Below, in pieces: positions 28,349 to 36,690 of a DNA stretch of 64,000 bases; position 1 is the stretch's first letter, and each line of letters starts with the position of its first letter. Source of the stretch: Gallionella sp. (GTDB lineage: Bacteria > Pseudomonadota > Gammaproteobacteria > Burkholderiales > Gallionellaceae); contig JAQVVH010000001.1 of assembly GCA_028699065.1 (NCBI GenBank), positions 640,326-704,325 on the forward strand, read 5' to 3'. A program made the position numbers and the translations under genes. Below the pieces are notes generated by a model. That model ran no database searches. It saw nothing but the letters and a program-made list of their open reading frames with translations, and had not been told where the DNA came from.

Positions 28349-30100
28349 TCAACCGGCGATGCCCGCATCGGCAACACCGAACTGCATGCGGTGCAACTGC
28401 GCGTAGACGCCCTGCTTCGCCAGCAATTCGGCATGGTTGCCGATTTCCGCAATCTCGCCTTTTTGCAGCACCACAATCCGGTCCGCTTTCTCGATGGTGG
28501 ACAGACGGTGCGCGATTACCAGCGTCGTGCGGCCTTGCATCAGGGTTTCCAGCGCCGCCTGCACATGGCGCTCGGATTCGCTGTCGAGCGCGGAGGTCGC
28601 CTCATCCAGAATCAGAATGGGCGCATTTTTGAGAATGGCGCGCGCAATCGCGATGCGTTGGCGCTGGCCGCCGGAAAGCTTGACGCCGCGTTCGCCGACA
28701 ACAGTACCCAAGCCCTCGGGCCAGTCACGGATGAATTCCATGGCGTGCGCCGCCGTCGCGGCCGCCTCAATCTCGGCAGGGCTCACTTCGCGTGACAATC
28801 CATAAGCAATGTTGGCCGCGACCGTATCGTTGAACAGCACCACTTCCTGACTGACGAGCGCAATGTTGGCGCGCAGGCTGGTCAGCGTTAGCGCATTGAT
28901 ATTTTGTCCGTCCAGCAAAATGCGTCCCAGCGTGGGTACATAGAAACGCGGCACCAGATTCGCGAGTGTGGTTTTGCCACTGCCGGAGGCACCCACCAGC
29001 GCGATACTCTCACCCGCCCGAACATCCAGCACAATTTGTCGAAGTGCGTGCCGACCGTCGTCGCCGTAGGCAAAAGTGACCTGATCGAAAACCAGTTCGC
29101 CGCGCACGCGGCCGACCGAAATTGTGCCGGTGTCAGTTTCACTTTCCGTATCGAGCAACTCGAACACGCTCTCTGCAGCCGCGAGGCCGCGCTGCAGATA
29201 CTCGCTCACACCGGTCAGACGCTTCAGCGGCGCGGTGAGCATCAGCATCGCGGCAACAAAGGAAAGAAAGCCGCCCACCGTTGTTTCGTCCGTTTTTGCC
29301 TGTTGCGTCACGAGATAAACAATGACGGCCAACGCAATGGCCGCAACCATTTGCACGATGGGGACGTTCGCCGCAGCCGCGGTAGCCTGTTTCATATTGT
29401 GGCGGCGCACCCAGTTGGCCTGCTCGTGGAAACGGCCGCTTTCGTAGTGCTGACCGCCAAACAGTTTGACGACCTTGTGCGCGGTCACGCTTTCTTCGAT
29501 GACTTGGGTAATGTCGCCCATAGCCCGCTGCGAATCACGGCTGCTGGTACGCATACGCTGGCTGATGGTGCGAATGATGTAAGCAATGACCGGCGCCATC
29601 ACCAGCGAAAGCAGCGTCAGCTTCCAGTTGAGATAGAACAGCCAACCCAGCAGGCCCGCGATGATGATGGAATCGCGCACCACAATGGTCACCACGGTTG
29701 TTGCGGCGGCCGTGACCTGGGTCACATCGAAGGTCAGCTTCGAAATCAGGTTGCCTGTCGCGTGATCATCGTAGTAGCGCGTGGGCAAACTCAGCAGCTT
29801 GCCGAACATTTCGTCGCGCAGATCCATCACCACCTTGTTTCCGACCCAGTTGATGGCGTAGGTTGAAATGAAAGTGGCCACGCCGCGTACAAGGAAAATC
29901 GCCACGATGAAAAACGGCGCCAGCCGGATAACCGTATCGTCTTTGTGCACAAACGTGCCATCCAGCATGGGTTTCAGCAGTGCGGGCAGGAGCGGCTCGG
30001 TTGCAGCCGCGACCGCCATACCAAGGATGGAAGCCGCGAAGACGCGCCAGTAAGGCTTTACATAGCCGAGCAGGCGCAGGTAGAGCGAGGCAGAGGTCAT
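28349..30100 (-). CDS. msbA: Lipid A export ABC transporter/permease
   Basis: MsbA flips lipid A-core across the inner membrane. The 583-residue half-transporter has six membrane segments in the first 310 residues and an ATPase domain with Walker A GASGSGKT (370-378), signature LSGGQRQRIAIARA and Walker B ILILDEATSALD, plus the switch His in IAHRLST. Length and the N-terminal LLGYVKPYWRVF agree with MsbA. It lies 25 bp after the btuM stop on the same strand. Other type IV exporters look alike, but the match to MsbA is good. Confidence 0.92.
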   Translation of the reverse strand: MTSASLYLRLLGYVKPYWRVFAASILGMAVAAATEPLLPALLKPMLDGTFVHKDDTVIRLAPFFIVAIFLVRGVATFISTYAINWVGNKVVMDLRDEMFGKLLSLPTRYYDDHATGNLISKLTFDVTQVTAAATTVVTIVVRDSIIIAGLLGWLFYLNWKLTLLSLVMAPVIAYIIRTISQRMRTSSRDSQRAMGDITQVIEESVTAHKVVKLFGGQHYESGRFHEQANWVRRHNMKQATAAAANVPIVQMVAAIALAVIVYLVTQQAKTDETTVGGFLSFVAAMLMLTAPLKRLTGVSEYLQRGLAAAESVFELLDTESETDTGTISVGRVRGELVFDQVTFAYGDDGRHALRQIVLDVRAGESIALVGASGSGKTTLANLVPRFYVPTLGRILLDGQNINALTLTSLRANIALVSQEVVLFNDTVAANIAYGLSREVSPAEIEAAATAAHAMEFIRDWPEGLGTVVGERGVKLSGGQRQRIAIARAILKNAPILILDEATSALDSESERHVQAALETLMQGRTTLVIAHRLSTIEKADRIVVLQKGEIAEIGNHAELLAKQGVYAQLHRMQFGVADAGIAG

Positions 30101-30125
30101 GCGCTGAACGTGTCGTCTCCGCGCT

Positions 30126-30704
30126 TCAGGCTGTTATGGCACGACTGCGCGATGGGTTGCCAAACACCGACTGCACACCGGCCGCCAGCGCCACATAGAC
30201 CAGCATCACCACCACATAAGAAACCTGATAGGCGACGACACCCGCGACGTATTCGCCAAAAGTCATGTTGCCGAAATAACCGGCAAACAGGAAGAACGCG
30301 ACATTGGCGATCCAGAAAGCCACGCTGCCGGCCGCAACCGTCATCAGGCCAAGATTCAGGAAACCGCGCAAATTCAGCGCGTGATGCGGTGCAAAACTGC
30401 GCCCCATCAGCCACAGCACGATATAGGCGAGTTGCAGCAGCCCGTAGGCCGGCGTGACGCACCATGCGCTGACGTTCTGGAAGTTGATTGCGTAGCAATC
30501 CACCAACACCGCGCCCGCCAACAGTGCCAGCAATATCATCGCAGCCCCCCGAGCACGCCCCAAGAATAGCCCCGCGAGGAAAAATATGGCATAGGACGCA
30601 TCGGGCAGCGACACCGCCGATCCGAAATGATTAAAGCGGGTCGCAGCCATCAGCGCGGCAAGCGCCGCAGCGATCTGGAATGTTCGGTTTTTCAGGATGT
30701 TCAC
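30126..30704 (-). CDS. btuM: BtuM-type cobalamin transporter (solitary ECF S-component)
   Basis: A 192-residue protein with about six membrane segments. I assign it to BtuM because it has ATRFNHFG near the start, SLPDASYAIFFLAG, and the loop VSAWCVTPAYG with Cys82. In the BtuM family a Cys at about this position binds the cobalt of vitamin B12 and removes cyanide from cyanocobalamin. It lies after btuB and a cobalamin riboswitch, which supports the substrate. GTG 30704 follows AAGGAG at five bases; the ATG at 30728 lies upstream of that site and was rejected. No ECF ATPase genes are near, as expected for solitary BtuM. The assignment rests on recalled family features, not a search. Confidence 0.82.
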   Translation of the reverse strand: MNILKNRTFQIAAALAALMAATRFNHFGSAVSLPDASYAIFFLAGLFLGRARGAAMILLALLAGAVLVDCYAINFQNVSAWCVTPAYGLLQLAYIVLWLMGRSFAPHHALNLRGFLNLGLMTVAAGSVAFWIANVAFFLFAGYFGNMTFGEYVAGVVAYQVSYVVVMLVYVALAAGVQSVFGNPSRSRAITA

Positions 30705-30790
30705 GTTGGCTCCTTGGGGTATTTCCACCGGAATTTCAATGCGGGAAACTTTAACAGAAAACCGGGGCGATGCGCTGCCCCAGCGTCGTT

Positions 30791-32650
30791 TTATTGGTAA
30801 TTCAGGCCGACAAAGAGCGTGCGGCCCAGCGTGTTGTAGCCATGCGCCAGCATGTAATCCTTGTTGAACAGGTTGTCCACGCGCAGTGACAGACCGAACT
30901 GTTTGTCCAGCGCATAGCGGGCAGTCAGATTCACGACATCATAGCTAGCTAGCGTAGTGCGGGAGAAGGTGTTGATGTCGATGTCTGCGCGAACACCGCT
31001 GTGTTGCCACTCGCTTCCAACCTGCCATGCGCCGAATTTCTGCGTCAAGCCAATGCTGGAAAAGGACTTTGCGCGGCGCAGCAACGCCAGGCCGGTCTGA
31101 GCATCACGCGGATTTTGCTGGGTCAGCGCCGCCTTCACACCGGTGTCGCCAAAATGCCCCGCGTACGACACCTCGAAACCGTCGATACGAGCCTCGCCTA
31201 GGTTGACCATGGTACTGGCCGGCAAGTAATTGTTGACGATCAGATCGCTGATACGATTGTCGAAGTACACGATGTCAGCACGCTGTGCACCTTGAACATA
31301 GTGCAGTCCCAACTCATTGTTGCGCGAACGCTCCGGCTTCAGGTTTGGATTGCCTGTGTAAGAAAAGCCGACATAATCAACGAAGGGATAGAACAAGTCG
31401 TTCAGTGTAGGCGCCTTGAATGCGGTGGCTGTGCTGGCCGTCACCCGCCACGCGTCGTTGACCTCATAACCATATCCCAGTAAGTGGGTATCTGCCGCAC
31501 CGAAATCGGAATAACGGTCGCGGCGCAGGTTGAGTTGCACCTGATGCGCGCCGTACACGCCGGTATAACCCGCGAACAGGCTATCGTCGGTGCGGTTGGT
31601 ACGCGTAAATATGGTGCTACTCGACACGCGCTGCTTGAGTTGCTCGACGCCAATGTTCAGCACGTTATGCTGACCGAGCTGCAACGTGTTCTGCCAGCTT
31701 GTCTGGTCGCTGACAGTCTTGAACTGCGCCCCCAGTCCCAGATCCGGCACGCCGTTCAGGAAGTTCTGCGTATCGTCCATGCCTTGCGATAACTGCAGCT
31801 TGCTCTGCCACATCTCGCTCAAACGGTTGTTCGAGGCTAACGTCATTGTGCTGACCGCAGCACGGCTCTGGTTCGTGTCGGATGTCAGACCAAAGGCGTT
31901 GTCGGTTTGGCTGTCGGCTCGACTGTTGAACAACGAGAACAATAAGCTGTGGTCGTCGCCGAATTGCTGGCGCACATTGGCAGAAATGCTCGTATTGTCA
32001 TAGCCGTCCTTGTCCGGATTGACTGTCGGCACTAGGCTAGACTTGATCGACGATACGCCATCAGTCTTGAATTTGGATACCTGCACATGGAACAATGTGT
32101 CTCCCGCTTCGCCTCCAAACCTGGCCGTTGCGCGCCGGGTGTTATGCGAGCCCGCTCCGGCGCTGACATTCAATGCCGGCGCCCCCTTGCCGCGCTTGGT
32201 AAATATCTGGATCACCCCGCCAATGCCTTCCGATCCATACAGGCTACTGACGTTGCCGCGCACGACCTCAATGCGCTCGACCTGATCCAGCATCAGCTGA
32301 TCGATCGCCGTCATGCCGGAAGTCGCCGACCCTATCCGCACCCCGTCCAGCAACACTAAAGCGTGGCTGGAGTTAGTGCCACGAACAAACAGACTGCTCT
32401 GTTTGCCAACGCCACCCGCCTGGTAGATTTCCACACCGGAGAGATTCTTTAACAGCGAAGGAACGTCTGCAGCCTGAGACTCGCGAATTTCTTTCGGCCC
32501 GATGACCGTAACGTGTGCCATCGACTGGTCCAGCGGCTGTTCCACACGGGCAGCTGTCACGACCACTTCGTCGAGATCTGCGGAAGCTTCTGCATTTGCG
32601 AAAGGTGTAGCCGCACATAAAAATGCGGCAAGAAGTATTCTTTGTTTCAT
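30791..32650 (-). CDS. btuB: TonB-dependent vitamin B12 outer-membrane receptor
   Basis: A 619-residue receptor that takes up cobalamin through the outer membrane with energy from TonB. It has a signal peptide (MKQRILLAAFLCAATPFANA), a TonB box DEVVVTA at 27-33, a plug domain with VLLDGVRIG and EVVRGNVSSLYGSEGIGGVIQIFT, and a barrel ending LGRTLFVGLNYQ. Length is close to E. coli BtuB (614). Start 32650 gives the signal peptide; the frame to 32752 overlaps the riboswitch leader. The upstream cobalamin riboswitch fixes the substrate class. Confidence 0.93.
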   Translation of the reverse strand: MKQRILLAAFLCAATPFANAEASADLDEVVVTAARVEQPLDQSMAHVTVIGPKEIRESQAADVPSLLKNLSGVEIYQAGGVGKQSSLFVRGTNSSHALVLLDGVRIGSATSGMTAIDQLMLDQVERIEVVRGNVSSLYGSEGIGGVIQIFTKRGKGAPALNVSAGAGSHNTRRATARFGGEAGDTLFHVQVSKFKTDGVSSIKSSLVPTVNPDKDGYDNTSISANVRQQFGDDHSLLFSLFNSRADSQTDNAFGLTSDTNQSRAAVSTMTLASNNRLSEMWQSKLQLSQGMDDTQNFLNGVPDLGLGAQFKTVSDQTSWQNTLQLGQHNVLNIGVEQLKQRVSSSTIFTRTNRTDDSLFAGYTGVYGAHQVQLNLRRDRYSDFGAADTHLLGYGYEVNDAWRVTASTATAFKAPTLNDLFYPFVDYVGFSYTGNPNLKPERSRNNELGLHYVQGAQRADIVYFDNRISDLIVNNYLPASTMVNLGEARIDGFEVSYAGHFGDTGVKAALTQQNPRDAQTGLALLRRAKSFSSIGLTQKFGAWQVGSEWQHSGVRADIDINTFSRTTLASYDVVNLTARYALDKQFGLSLRVDNLFNKDYMLAHGYNTLGRTLFVGLNYQ

Positions 32651-32699
32651 GATAATTTCCCGATTGTGTTCCAAGCGTCCCCGTTGGAACATAACAAAA

Positions 32700-32775
32700 T
32701 CAGGAAATGAGGGAGAAAACGCAGAACGCGGAAGGCTCCGCGATACGTTCATGCGCCTCCCGCAGCATTTCCTGA
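32700..32775 (-). promoter_or_regulatory. Expression-platform stem between riboswitch and btuB
   Basis: CATTTCCTGA (32766-32775) and TCAGGAAATG (32700-32709) are a perfect 10-bp inverted repeat enclosing a smaller GCGGA/TCCGC hairpin. A further hairpin GTTCCA/TGGAAC lies close to the btuB start. These are probable ON/OFF alternatives of the switch. Confidence 0.5.
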
Positions 32776-32781
32776 ACCAGG

Positions 32782-32949
32782 CTTCCAGGCCGGTATCCGG
32801 GCTCGCAAGTTTTGATCCGCCGCCTTCCCATGCATTCGCACAGTGGCTGATGGCGGACCCGCACTCGCTGACCGTTGCGGGGGCAGCACAGGCATCACAC
32901 CTGTTTCCCGTTTAACCGCGCGGCGTCAGCCGCACGGCACCTCAAAGCG
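32782..32949 (-). ncRNA. Cobalamin (adenosylcobalamin) riboswitch
   Basis: The minus strand holds the conserved core in order: a GAGGTGCCG start, AACGGGAAACAGGTGTGATG, CCTGTGCTGCCCCCGCAACG (the B12 box CTGCCCCCGCAACGGT), CCACTGTGC, GGGAAGGCGG, and GAGCCCGGATACCGGCCTGG. It should turn btuB and btuM off when B12 is plentiful. The remaining 131 nt to the btuB ATG hold the expression platform. Confidence 0.95.
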
Positions 32950-32955
32950 GCGCGC

Positions 32956-32984
32956 ACTTTAACACGCGAGCCCGCCTCCTGCAA
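32956..32984 (-). promoter_or_regulatory. Probable promoter of the riboswitch-btuB-btuM transcript
   Basis: TTGCAG (32984-32979) and TAAAGT (32961-32956) on the minus strand are 17 bp apart. The start would fall near 32949, just before the first conserved riboswitch base. Confidence 0.6.
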
Positions 32985-33026
32985 AAATTGCCGGGTGAAT
33001 CAACGTTGAGTTGTTACGCTTACTAT

Positions 33027-33056
33027 TTGACGATTCGGCAGTTTTCCCTCTATAGT
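33027..33056 (+). promoter_or_regulatory. Promoter placing transcription start at the ATG of the ZapB-like gene
   Basis: TTGACG (33027-33032) and TATAGT (33051-33056) with 18 bp between them. Counting from the -10, +1 falls on the A of ATG 33063, so the mRNA would be leaderless. No ribosome binding site is present. Confidence 0.65.
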
Positions 33057-33062
33057 CGCCGC

Positions 33063-33263
33063 ATGGAAAATGAACTGCACAGTCTGGAAACCAAGCTTGC
33101 ACTGTTGATCAGCAACAGCGCCAAATTGCGTGAAGAGAATCTCCGGTTACGCCAAGAGTTGGCACATGCCCAAAGTAGCAACCGGCAATTCGGTGATCGC
33201 ATGGAAACGGCCAAAGCCCGCCTTGAGAAACTGCTGCTCACCCTGCCGGAAGATCGCTCATGA
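33063..33263 (+). CDS. Small coiled-coil protein, TIGR02449/ZapB-like
   Basis: A 66-residue protein that is almost wholly a heptad-repeat coiled coil (MENELHSLETKLALLISN, then KLREENLRLRQELAHA). It matches the TIGR02449 family of small proteins encoded just before zapA. Its stop overlaps the zapA start (ATGA), so the two are made together; ZapB in E. coli binds ZapA at the Z-ring, and a similar role is inferred. The ATG is preceded by a promoter rather than a ribosome binding site. Confidence 0.85.
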   Translation: MENELHSLETKLALLISNSAKLREENLRLRQELAHAQSSNRQFGDRMETAKARLEKLLLTLPEDRS

Positions 33264-33571
33264 ACAGCGAAATCAAAACGCTCGATATCAAAATCCTTGA
33301 TCGCGAATTGCGTGTCGCCTGCCCGGAAGAAGAGCGCGGCGAACTGCTGGATGCGGTCGCCTATCTCGACCGAAAAATGCGGGAGATTCGTGATGCCGGA
33401 AAGCTTGCCAGCATCGAACGCATCGCCATCATGGCCGCACTGAATATTGCCCACGAATTGCTGACGACCAAGGTGGGACGAGGCGTTGACCTCGGAGCAA
33501 TCCGGCGTAGAATGAGTGCCATGGAGACAGCGATTGACGAGGCTCTGGCCGAGCAAGACAAGCTGTTCTGA
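33260..33571 (+). CDS. zapA: Cell division protein ZapA
   Basis: A 103-residue FtsZ-bundling protein. It begins with the ZapA core KTLDIKILDRELRVACPEEE, followed by LLDAVAYLDRKMREIRD and the C-terminal coiled coil that forms the tetramer. ZapA cross-links FtsZ filaments at mid-cell. It is translationally coupled to the ZapB-like gene and followed by 6S RNA, the order seen in many beta- and gammaproteobacteria. Confidence 0.95.
   Translation: MNSEIKTLDIKILDRELRVACPEEERGELLDAVAYLDRKMREIRDAGKLASIERIAIMAALNIAHELLTTKVGRGVDLGAIRRRMSAMETAIDEALAEQDKLF
33486..33513 (+). promoter_or_regulatory. Candidate promoter for 6S RNA inside zapA
   Basis: TTGACC (33486-33491) and TAGAAT (33508-33513), 16 bp apart, would start RNA about 50 nt before the mature 6S 5' end. 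6S RNA may instead be cut from the zapA transcript. Confidence 0.35.
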
Positions 33572-33750
33572 GTTGTCCCCTGCGGTGTTCGTGAGGCTCA
33601 CTATGCTTTGAACCGATAAGCGAAAGCTTAGGCCGCCGACCCAATGTTGCTGTTGTGCGCGTCCCTTGTGGATGTACCTGATGCAACCGGAAGGCAGCCC
33701 TCTTGAACCCGGGTTCAAGACTTTGGACCCACGGCACAGGCGGGGGGCTT
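33572..33750 (+). ncRNA. ssrS: 6S RNA
   Basis: The region after zapA carries 6S features: a 5' CCCCTGCGGTGTTCGTGAGG arm, GAACCGATAAGCG, and near the 3' end CTTGAACCCGGGTTCAAG followed by TTTGGACCC and GCACAGGCGGGG, like the E. coli CTTGAACCAAGGGTTCAAG and CCTGCGGCGG segments. 6S RNA mimics an open promoter and holds sigma-70 RNA polymerase in stationary phase. The ends are approximate. The E. coli partner gene ygfA is not next to it here. Confidence 0.88.
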
Positions 33751-33755
33751 GATTT

Positions 33756-33785
33756 GAAATGCGGCTTCGGCCGCATTTCTTTTTT
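33756..33785 (+). terminator. Intrinsic terminator after 6S RNA
   Basis: Ten-bp stem GAAATGCGGC / GCCGCATTTC with a TTCG tetraloop and a T6 run. Confidence 0.92.
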
Positions 33786-33799
33786 CGGAGCGAATCAAT

Positions 33800-34264
33800 A
33801 TGCGTTACTGGCTGATGAAGTCCGAGCCCTCGGATGTCAGTGTTGATGATTTGGCAAATATGCCTCAGCAAACCGTCGCCTGGTACGGCGTGCGTAATTA
33901 TCAGGCGCGCAATTTCATGCGCAACCAGATGAGTGTCGGCGATGGCGTGCTGTTCTACCACTCCAATTGCAAGGAAGCCGGCATTGCCGGTATCGCCAGG
34001 GTTTCCGCACCCGCCTACCCGGATGCCACCCAGTTTGATCCGGATAACAAATACTTCGACCCCAAGGCCACCCGGGAAAGCCCGCGCTGGTTCAACGTGG
34101 ATGTGCAACTTGTCCGAAAAACACGGCTGGTTCCCATCGCGGAATTGCGCGAGCATTCCGAACTGCAAAACCTGCGCACGCTGCAAAAAGGCAACCGGCT
34201 ATCGATTACACCGGTCGATCCCGCAGAGTGGAATTTCATTGTTGGGCATCTGATTGCTGCCTGA
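33800..34264 (+). CDS. EVE domain-containing protein
   Basis: A 154-residue single-domain protein of the EVE/thymocyte nuclear protein 1 type: MRYWLMKSEPSDVSVDDL, then WYGVRNYQARNFMRNQM and GDGVLFYHSNC. EVE domains have a PUA-like fold and can read modified bases in DNA or RNA; no partner nuclease is next to it, so its role may be housekeeping RNA binding. It starts 15 nt after the 6S terminator and its end overlaps the next gene by 11 bp. Confidence 0.92.
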   Translation: MRYWLMKSEPSDVSVDDLANMPQQTVAWYGVRNYQARNFMRNQMSVGDGVLFYHSNCKEAGIAGIARVSAPAYPDATQFDPDNKYFDPKATRESPRWFNVDVQLVRKTRLVPIAELREHSELQNLRTLQKGNRLSITPVDPAEWNFIVGHLIAA

Positions 34265-35060
34265 TTACTCTTGGCTGCTGGCCTACCTTGCGCTCGGCTC
34301 ATTGACCGGCTGGCTGGGCGGATTGTTCGGGATCGGCGGGGGACTGTTACTCGTGCCGGTGCTGGCATTTCTGTTTCAGGCACAGGGCATGCCGGCATCC
34401 CATTTGCTGCAACTTTCTCTGGGCAGCGCCATGGGCATCATTCTGTTTACCTCGCTGGCCAGTCTGCGCAAGCATCACCAATTGGGCGGCGTGCATTGGC
34501 CAACTTTCCGGGCACTTACGCCCGGCATACTGTTGGGCACCGGTTTCGGCACCTGGATCGCGGCGCAAGTCCCCGCATCTTTCCTCGCCATATTCTTTGC
34601 CTGCTTCGTCTATCTGGTCGCGGGACAAATGTGGCTCGGCAGCAAACCCCCTCCGGCCCGCCGATTGCCGGGCACAGCGGGAATGACCGCTTTTGGGATA
34701 ATCACCGGCAGTCTCAGCAGCCTGGTTTCCATCGGTGGCGGCACCTTTGTCGTCCCGTTTCTGGTCTGGTGCAATGTGCCGCTGCGCAACGCCATCGGCA
34801 CGGCGTCGGCGACAGGCTTTCCTCTGGCGGCCGGCGCCAGCCTGGGTTATGCCATCGGAGGCTGGGATGTCAGCGGACTACCCGCGCCGCATGCCGGTTT
34901 CGGTTATTTGCCGGCGATTTTCTGGACCGGACTGGCCAGCCTCTTTACAGCGCCAATCGGGGCACGGCTGGCACATCGATTGGACGTTGAAAAACTGCGC
35001 AAACTCTTCGCCCTGCTACTTGCGGTGTTAGCCACCAAACTGCTGACAACCACTATTTGA
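34254..35060 (+). CDS. TauE/SafE (TSUP) family membrane transporter
   Basis: A 268-residue membrane protein with about eight hydrophobic segments. The two-fold repeat of the family is visible: GWLGGLFGIGGGLLLVPVL in the first half and GSLSSLVSIGGGTFVVPFL in the second. Members export sulfite or other organosulfur anions; the substrate here is unknown. The TTG at 34254 lies within the EVE gene and suggests coupling. The end overlaps the convergent AGCS gene by 8 bp. Confidence 0.9.
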   Translation: MLPDYSWLLAYLALGSLTGWLGGLFGIGGGLLLVPVLAFLFQAQGMPASHLLQLSLGSAMGIILFTSLASLRKHHQLGGVHWPTFRALTPGILLGTGFGTWIAAQVPASFLAIFFACFVYLVAGQMWLGSKPPPARRLPGTAGMTAFGIITGSLSSLVSIGGGTFVVPFLVWCNVPLRNAIGTASATGFPLAAGASLGYAIGGWDVSGLPAPHAGFGYLPAIFWTGLASLFTAPIGARLAHRLDVEKLRKLFALLLAVLATKLLTTTI

Positions 35061-36561
35061 GGCTGATTTCACGATCCAGCTCACCACTGGCAAGCTTATC
35101 CGTGTATTGCCCGAGCGCGACCTTGACCTTGCCGCTAAGCAGATAAAGCCCGATCAGGTTCGGGAAAGCCATCCCCAGCACCAATAGCTCCGTAAACTCC
35201 AGCAAGTTTGCAGCGCTTACAACAGAAGCAATCACCGAGAAGCCCAGAAAAATAACTTTGTAGAACAGCGAATAGTGATCGCCAAACACATAAACCCAGC
35301 AGCGCTCGCCATAATACGACCAGGAAATCGCCGTGCTGAAGGCAAACAAAACAACCGATAAGGTCAGAATCGTGCTGAATACTGGAGAGATGGTAGAAAA
35401 CGCGACCGAGGTCAGCGCCGCGCCCTGAGCAGTTGCGCGCAAACTCTCGTACTCGGGTGCGGCATACACGCCGGTAATGACAATCACCAAAGCCGTCATG
35501 GTGCAAATGATCACCGTGTCGATGAATGGCTCATACAGGGCGACCAGTCCCTGACGGATCGGATACTTAACCGATGCGGTGGAATGCGCAATGGCTGCCG
35601 AACCTAGTCCCGCCTCGCTGGAGAACATCGCCCGCTTGAATCCCTGCACAATCACGCCGACCACGCCGCCAGTAACGGCCATCGGCGAGAATGCTTCCGT
35701 CCCGATTGTCGCAAGCGCCTGCGGAACCAGTGCCGCATTACTTCCGATAATCCAGAGACATGCCGAGAGATAGATCACCACCATGCTCGGCACCACTGCT
35801 TCCGCCACATGAGCAATCCGGCGCAGACCGCCGATAATAACCAGCCCGACCGCTGCACCCATCAATATTCCAAAGGCCAGCGGCACTTCACGAAAAAAGG
35901 GAATTTGCGCCTGCACGGCGCCCATGGATTGACTCACCTGAAATGCGCTCCCCGCCCCAAAGGAACCCAGCACGGTAAATACCGCAAACAAAATTGCCAG
36001 CGCCCTACCCACCTTCGGCGCGCCCTTTTCTGCCAAGCCTTGGGACAAATATTCCATCGCACCCCCCATCAACTTGCCATCGGGGCGAACCTCGCGGTAC
36101 ATCTGGGCCAGCGTGGCCTCGGTAAACTTGGTCGACATCCCAAGGAAGCCCGCCACGATCATCCAGAATGTGGCCCCGGGGCCGCCGATGGAAATGGCAA
36201 TGGCCACACCCGCGATATTACCCAGCCCTACCGTGGCAGAAAGCGCCGTCGACAGTGCCTGAAAGGGACTAACCTCGCCACGATCTTCCGCGGTGCGGTA
36301 TTTGCCCCGCAGCACCCGATAGGCATGGCGCATCATGCGCAAGTTGACGAAATTGAATCTGATTGTCAGGAAAACGGCCGCGATGATCAGCCAAGCCACG
36401 ACAATCGGCATGGAAGCTTCCCCCGGGAAGATGTCAAAAAAGATGATCTGCGCGAGAAAGGCATTGATCATTCCAAAAACATGATCCACGCCGTTATCCG
36501 CCGCCCAAGCCGTTGAGGGGGCGATAAAAAATAGAAAAAACAATTGGCAGACCCGCTTCAT
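35053..36561 (-). CDS. AGCS-family sodium:alanine/glycine symporter
   Basis: A 502-residue transporter with about 11 membrane segments. The family signature is visible as ALSATVGLGNIAGVAIAISIG, with GPGATFWMIVAGFLGMSTKF after it and FSSEAGLGSAAIAHS later. It imports alanine or glycine with Na+. The N-terminus (MKRVCQLFFLFFIAPSTAWA) looks like a cleavable signal peptide, an extra seen in some AGCS members. ATG 36561 follows GGTGGATGA. A weak promoter TTGCGC/GATAAT with a long 19-bp spacer lies at 36595-36625. Confidence 0.9.
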   Translation of the reverse strand: MKRVCQLFFLFFIAPSTAWAADNGVDHVFGMINAFLAQIIFFDIFPGEASMPIVVAWLIIAAVFLTIRFNFVNLRMMRHAYRVLRGKYRTAEDRGEVSPFQALSTALSATVGLGNIAGVAIAISIGGPGATFWMIVAGFLGMSTKFTEATLAQMYREVRPDGKLMGGAMEYLSQGLAEKGAPKVGRALAILFAVFTVLGSFGAGSAFQVSQSMGAVQAQIPFFREVPLAFGILMGAAVGLVIIGGLRRIAHVAEAVVPSMVVIYLSACLWIIGSNAALVPQALATIGTEAFSPMAVTGGVVGVIVQGFKRAMFSSEAGLGSAAIAHSTASVKYPIRQGLVALYEPFIDTVIICTMTALVIVITGVYAAPEYESLRATAQGAALTSVAFSTISPVFSTILTLSVVLFAFSTAISWSYYGERCWVYVFGDHYSLFYKVIFLGFSVIASVVSAANLLEFTELLVLGMAFPNLIGLYLLSGKVKVALGQYTDKLASGELDREISLK

Positions 36562-36639
36562 TCATCCACCTTGACCTGAATTTAAACGGTTTGGATTATC
36601 CCCCAAGCCGAGAATTGCAGCGCAATGAACGCGGAGGCG

Positions 36640-36676
36640 TAAAAGCAGAAAAGCCGGCATCGCCGGCTTTTCTGCT
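36640..36676 (-). terminator. Intrinsic terminator after the cytochrome c genes
   Basis: A perfect 15-bp stem (36644-36658 with 36662-36676) and a 3-nt loop, followed on the minus strand by TTTT. It ends the ilvD-yeaD-cytochrome series. Confidence 0.9.
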
Positions 36677-36690
36677 GGTTACAACCGAAA

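Noticed and set aside
33050..34186. Minus-strand frame of 378 codons across zapA, 6S RNA and the EVE gene
   Set aside because: It runs against three supported features and has no start signal.
36595..36625. AGCS promoter TTGCGC/GATAAT
   Set aside because: The 19-bp spacer is outside the usual range; kept only as a remark in the gene entry.
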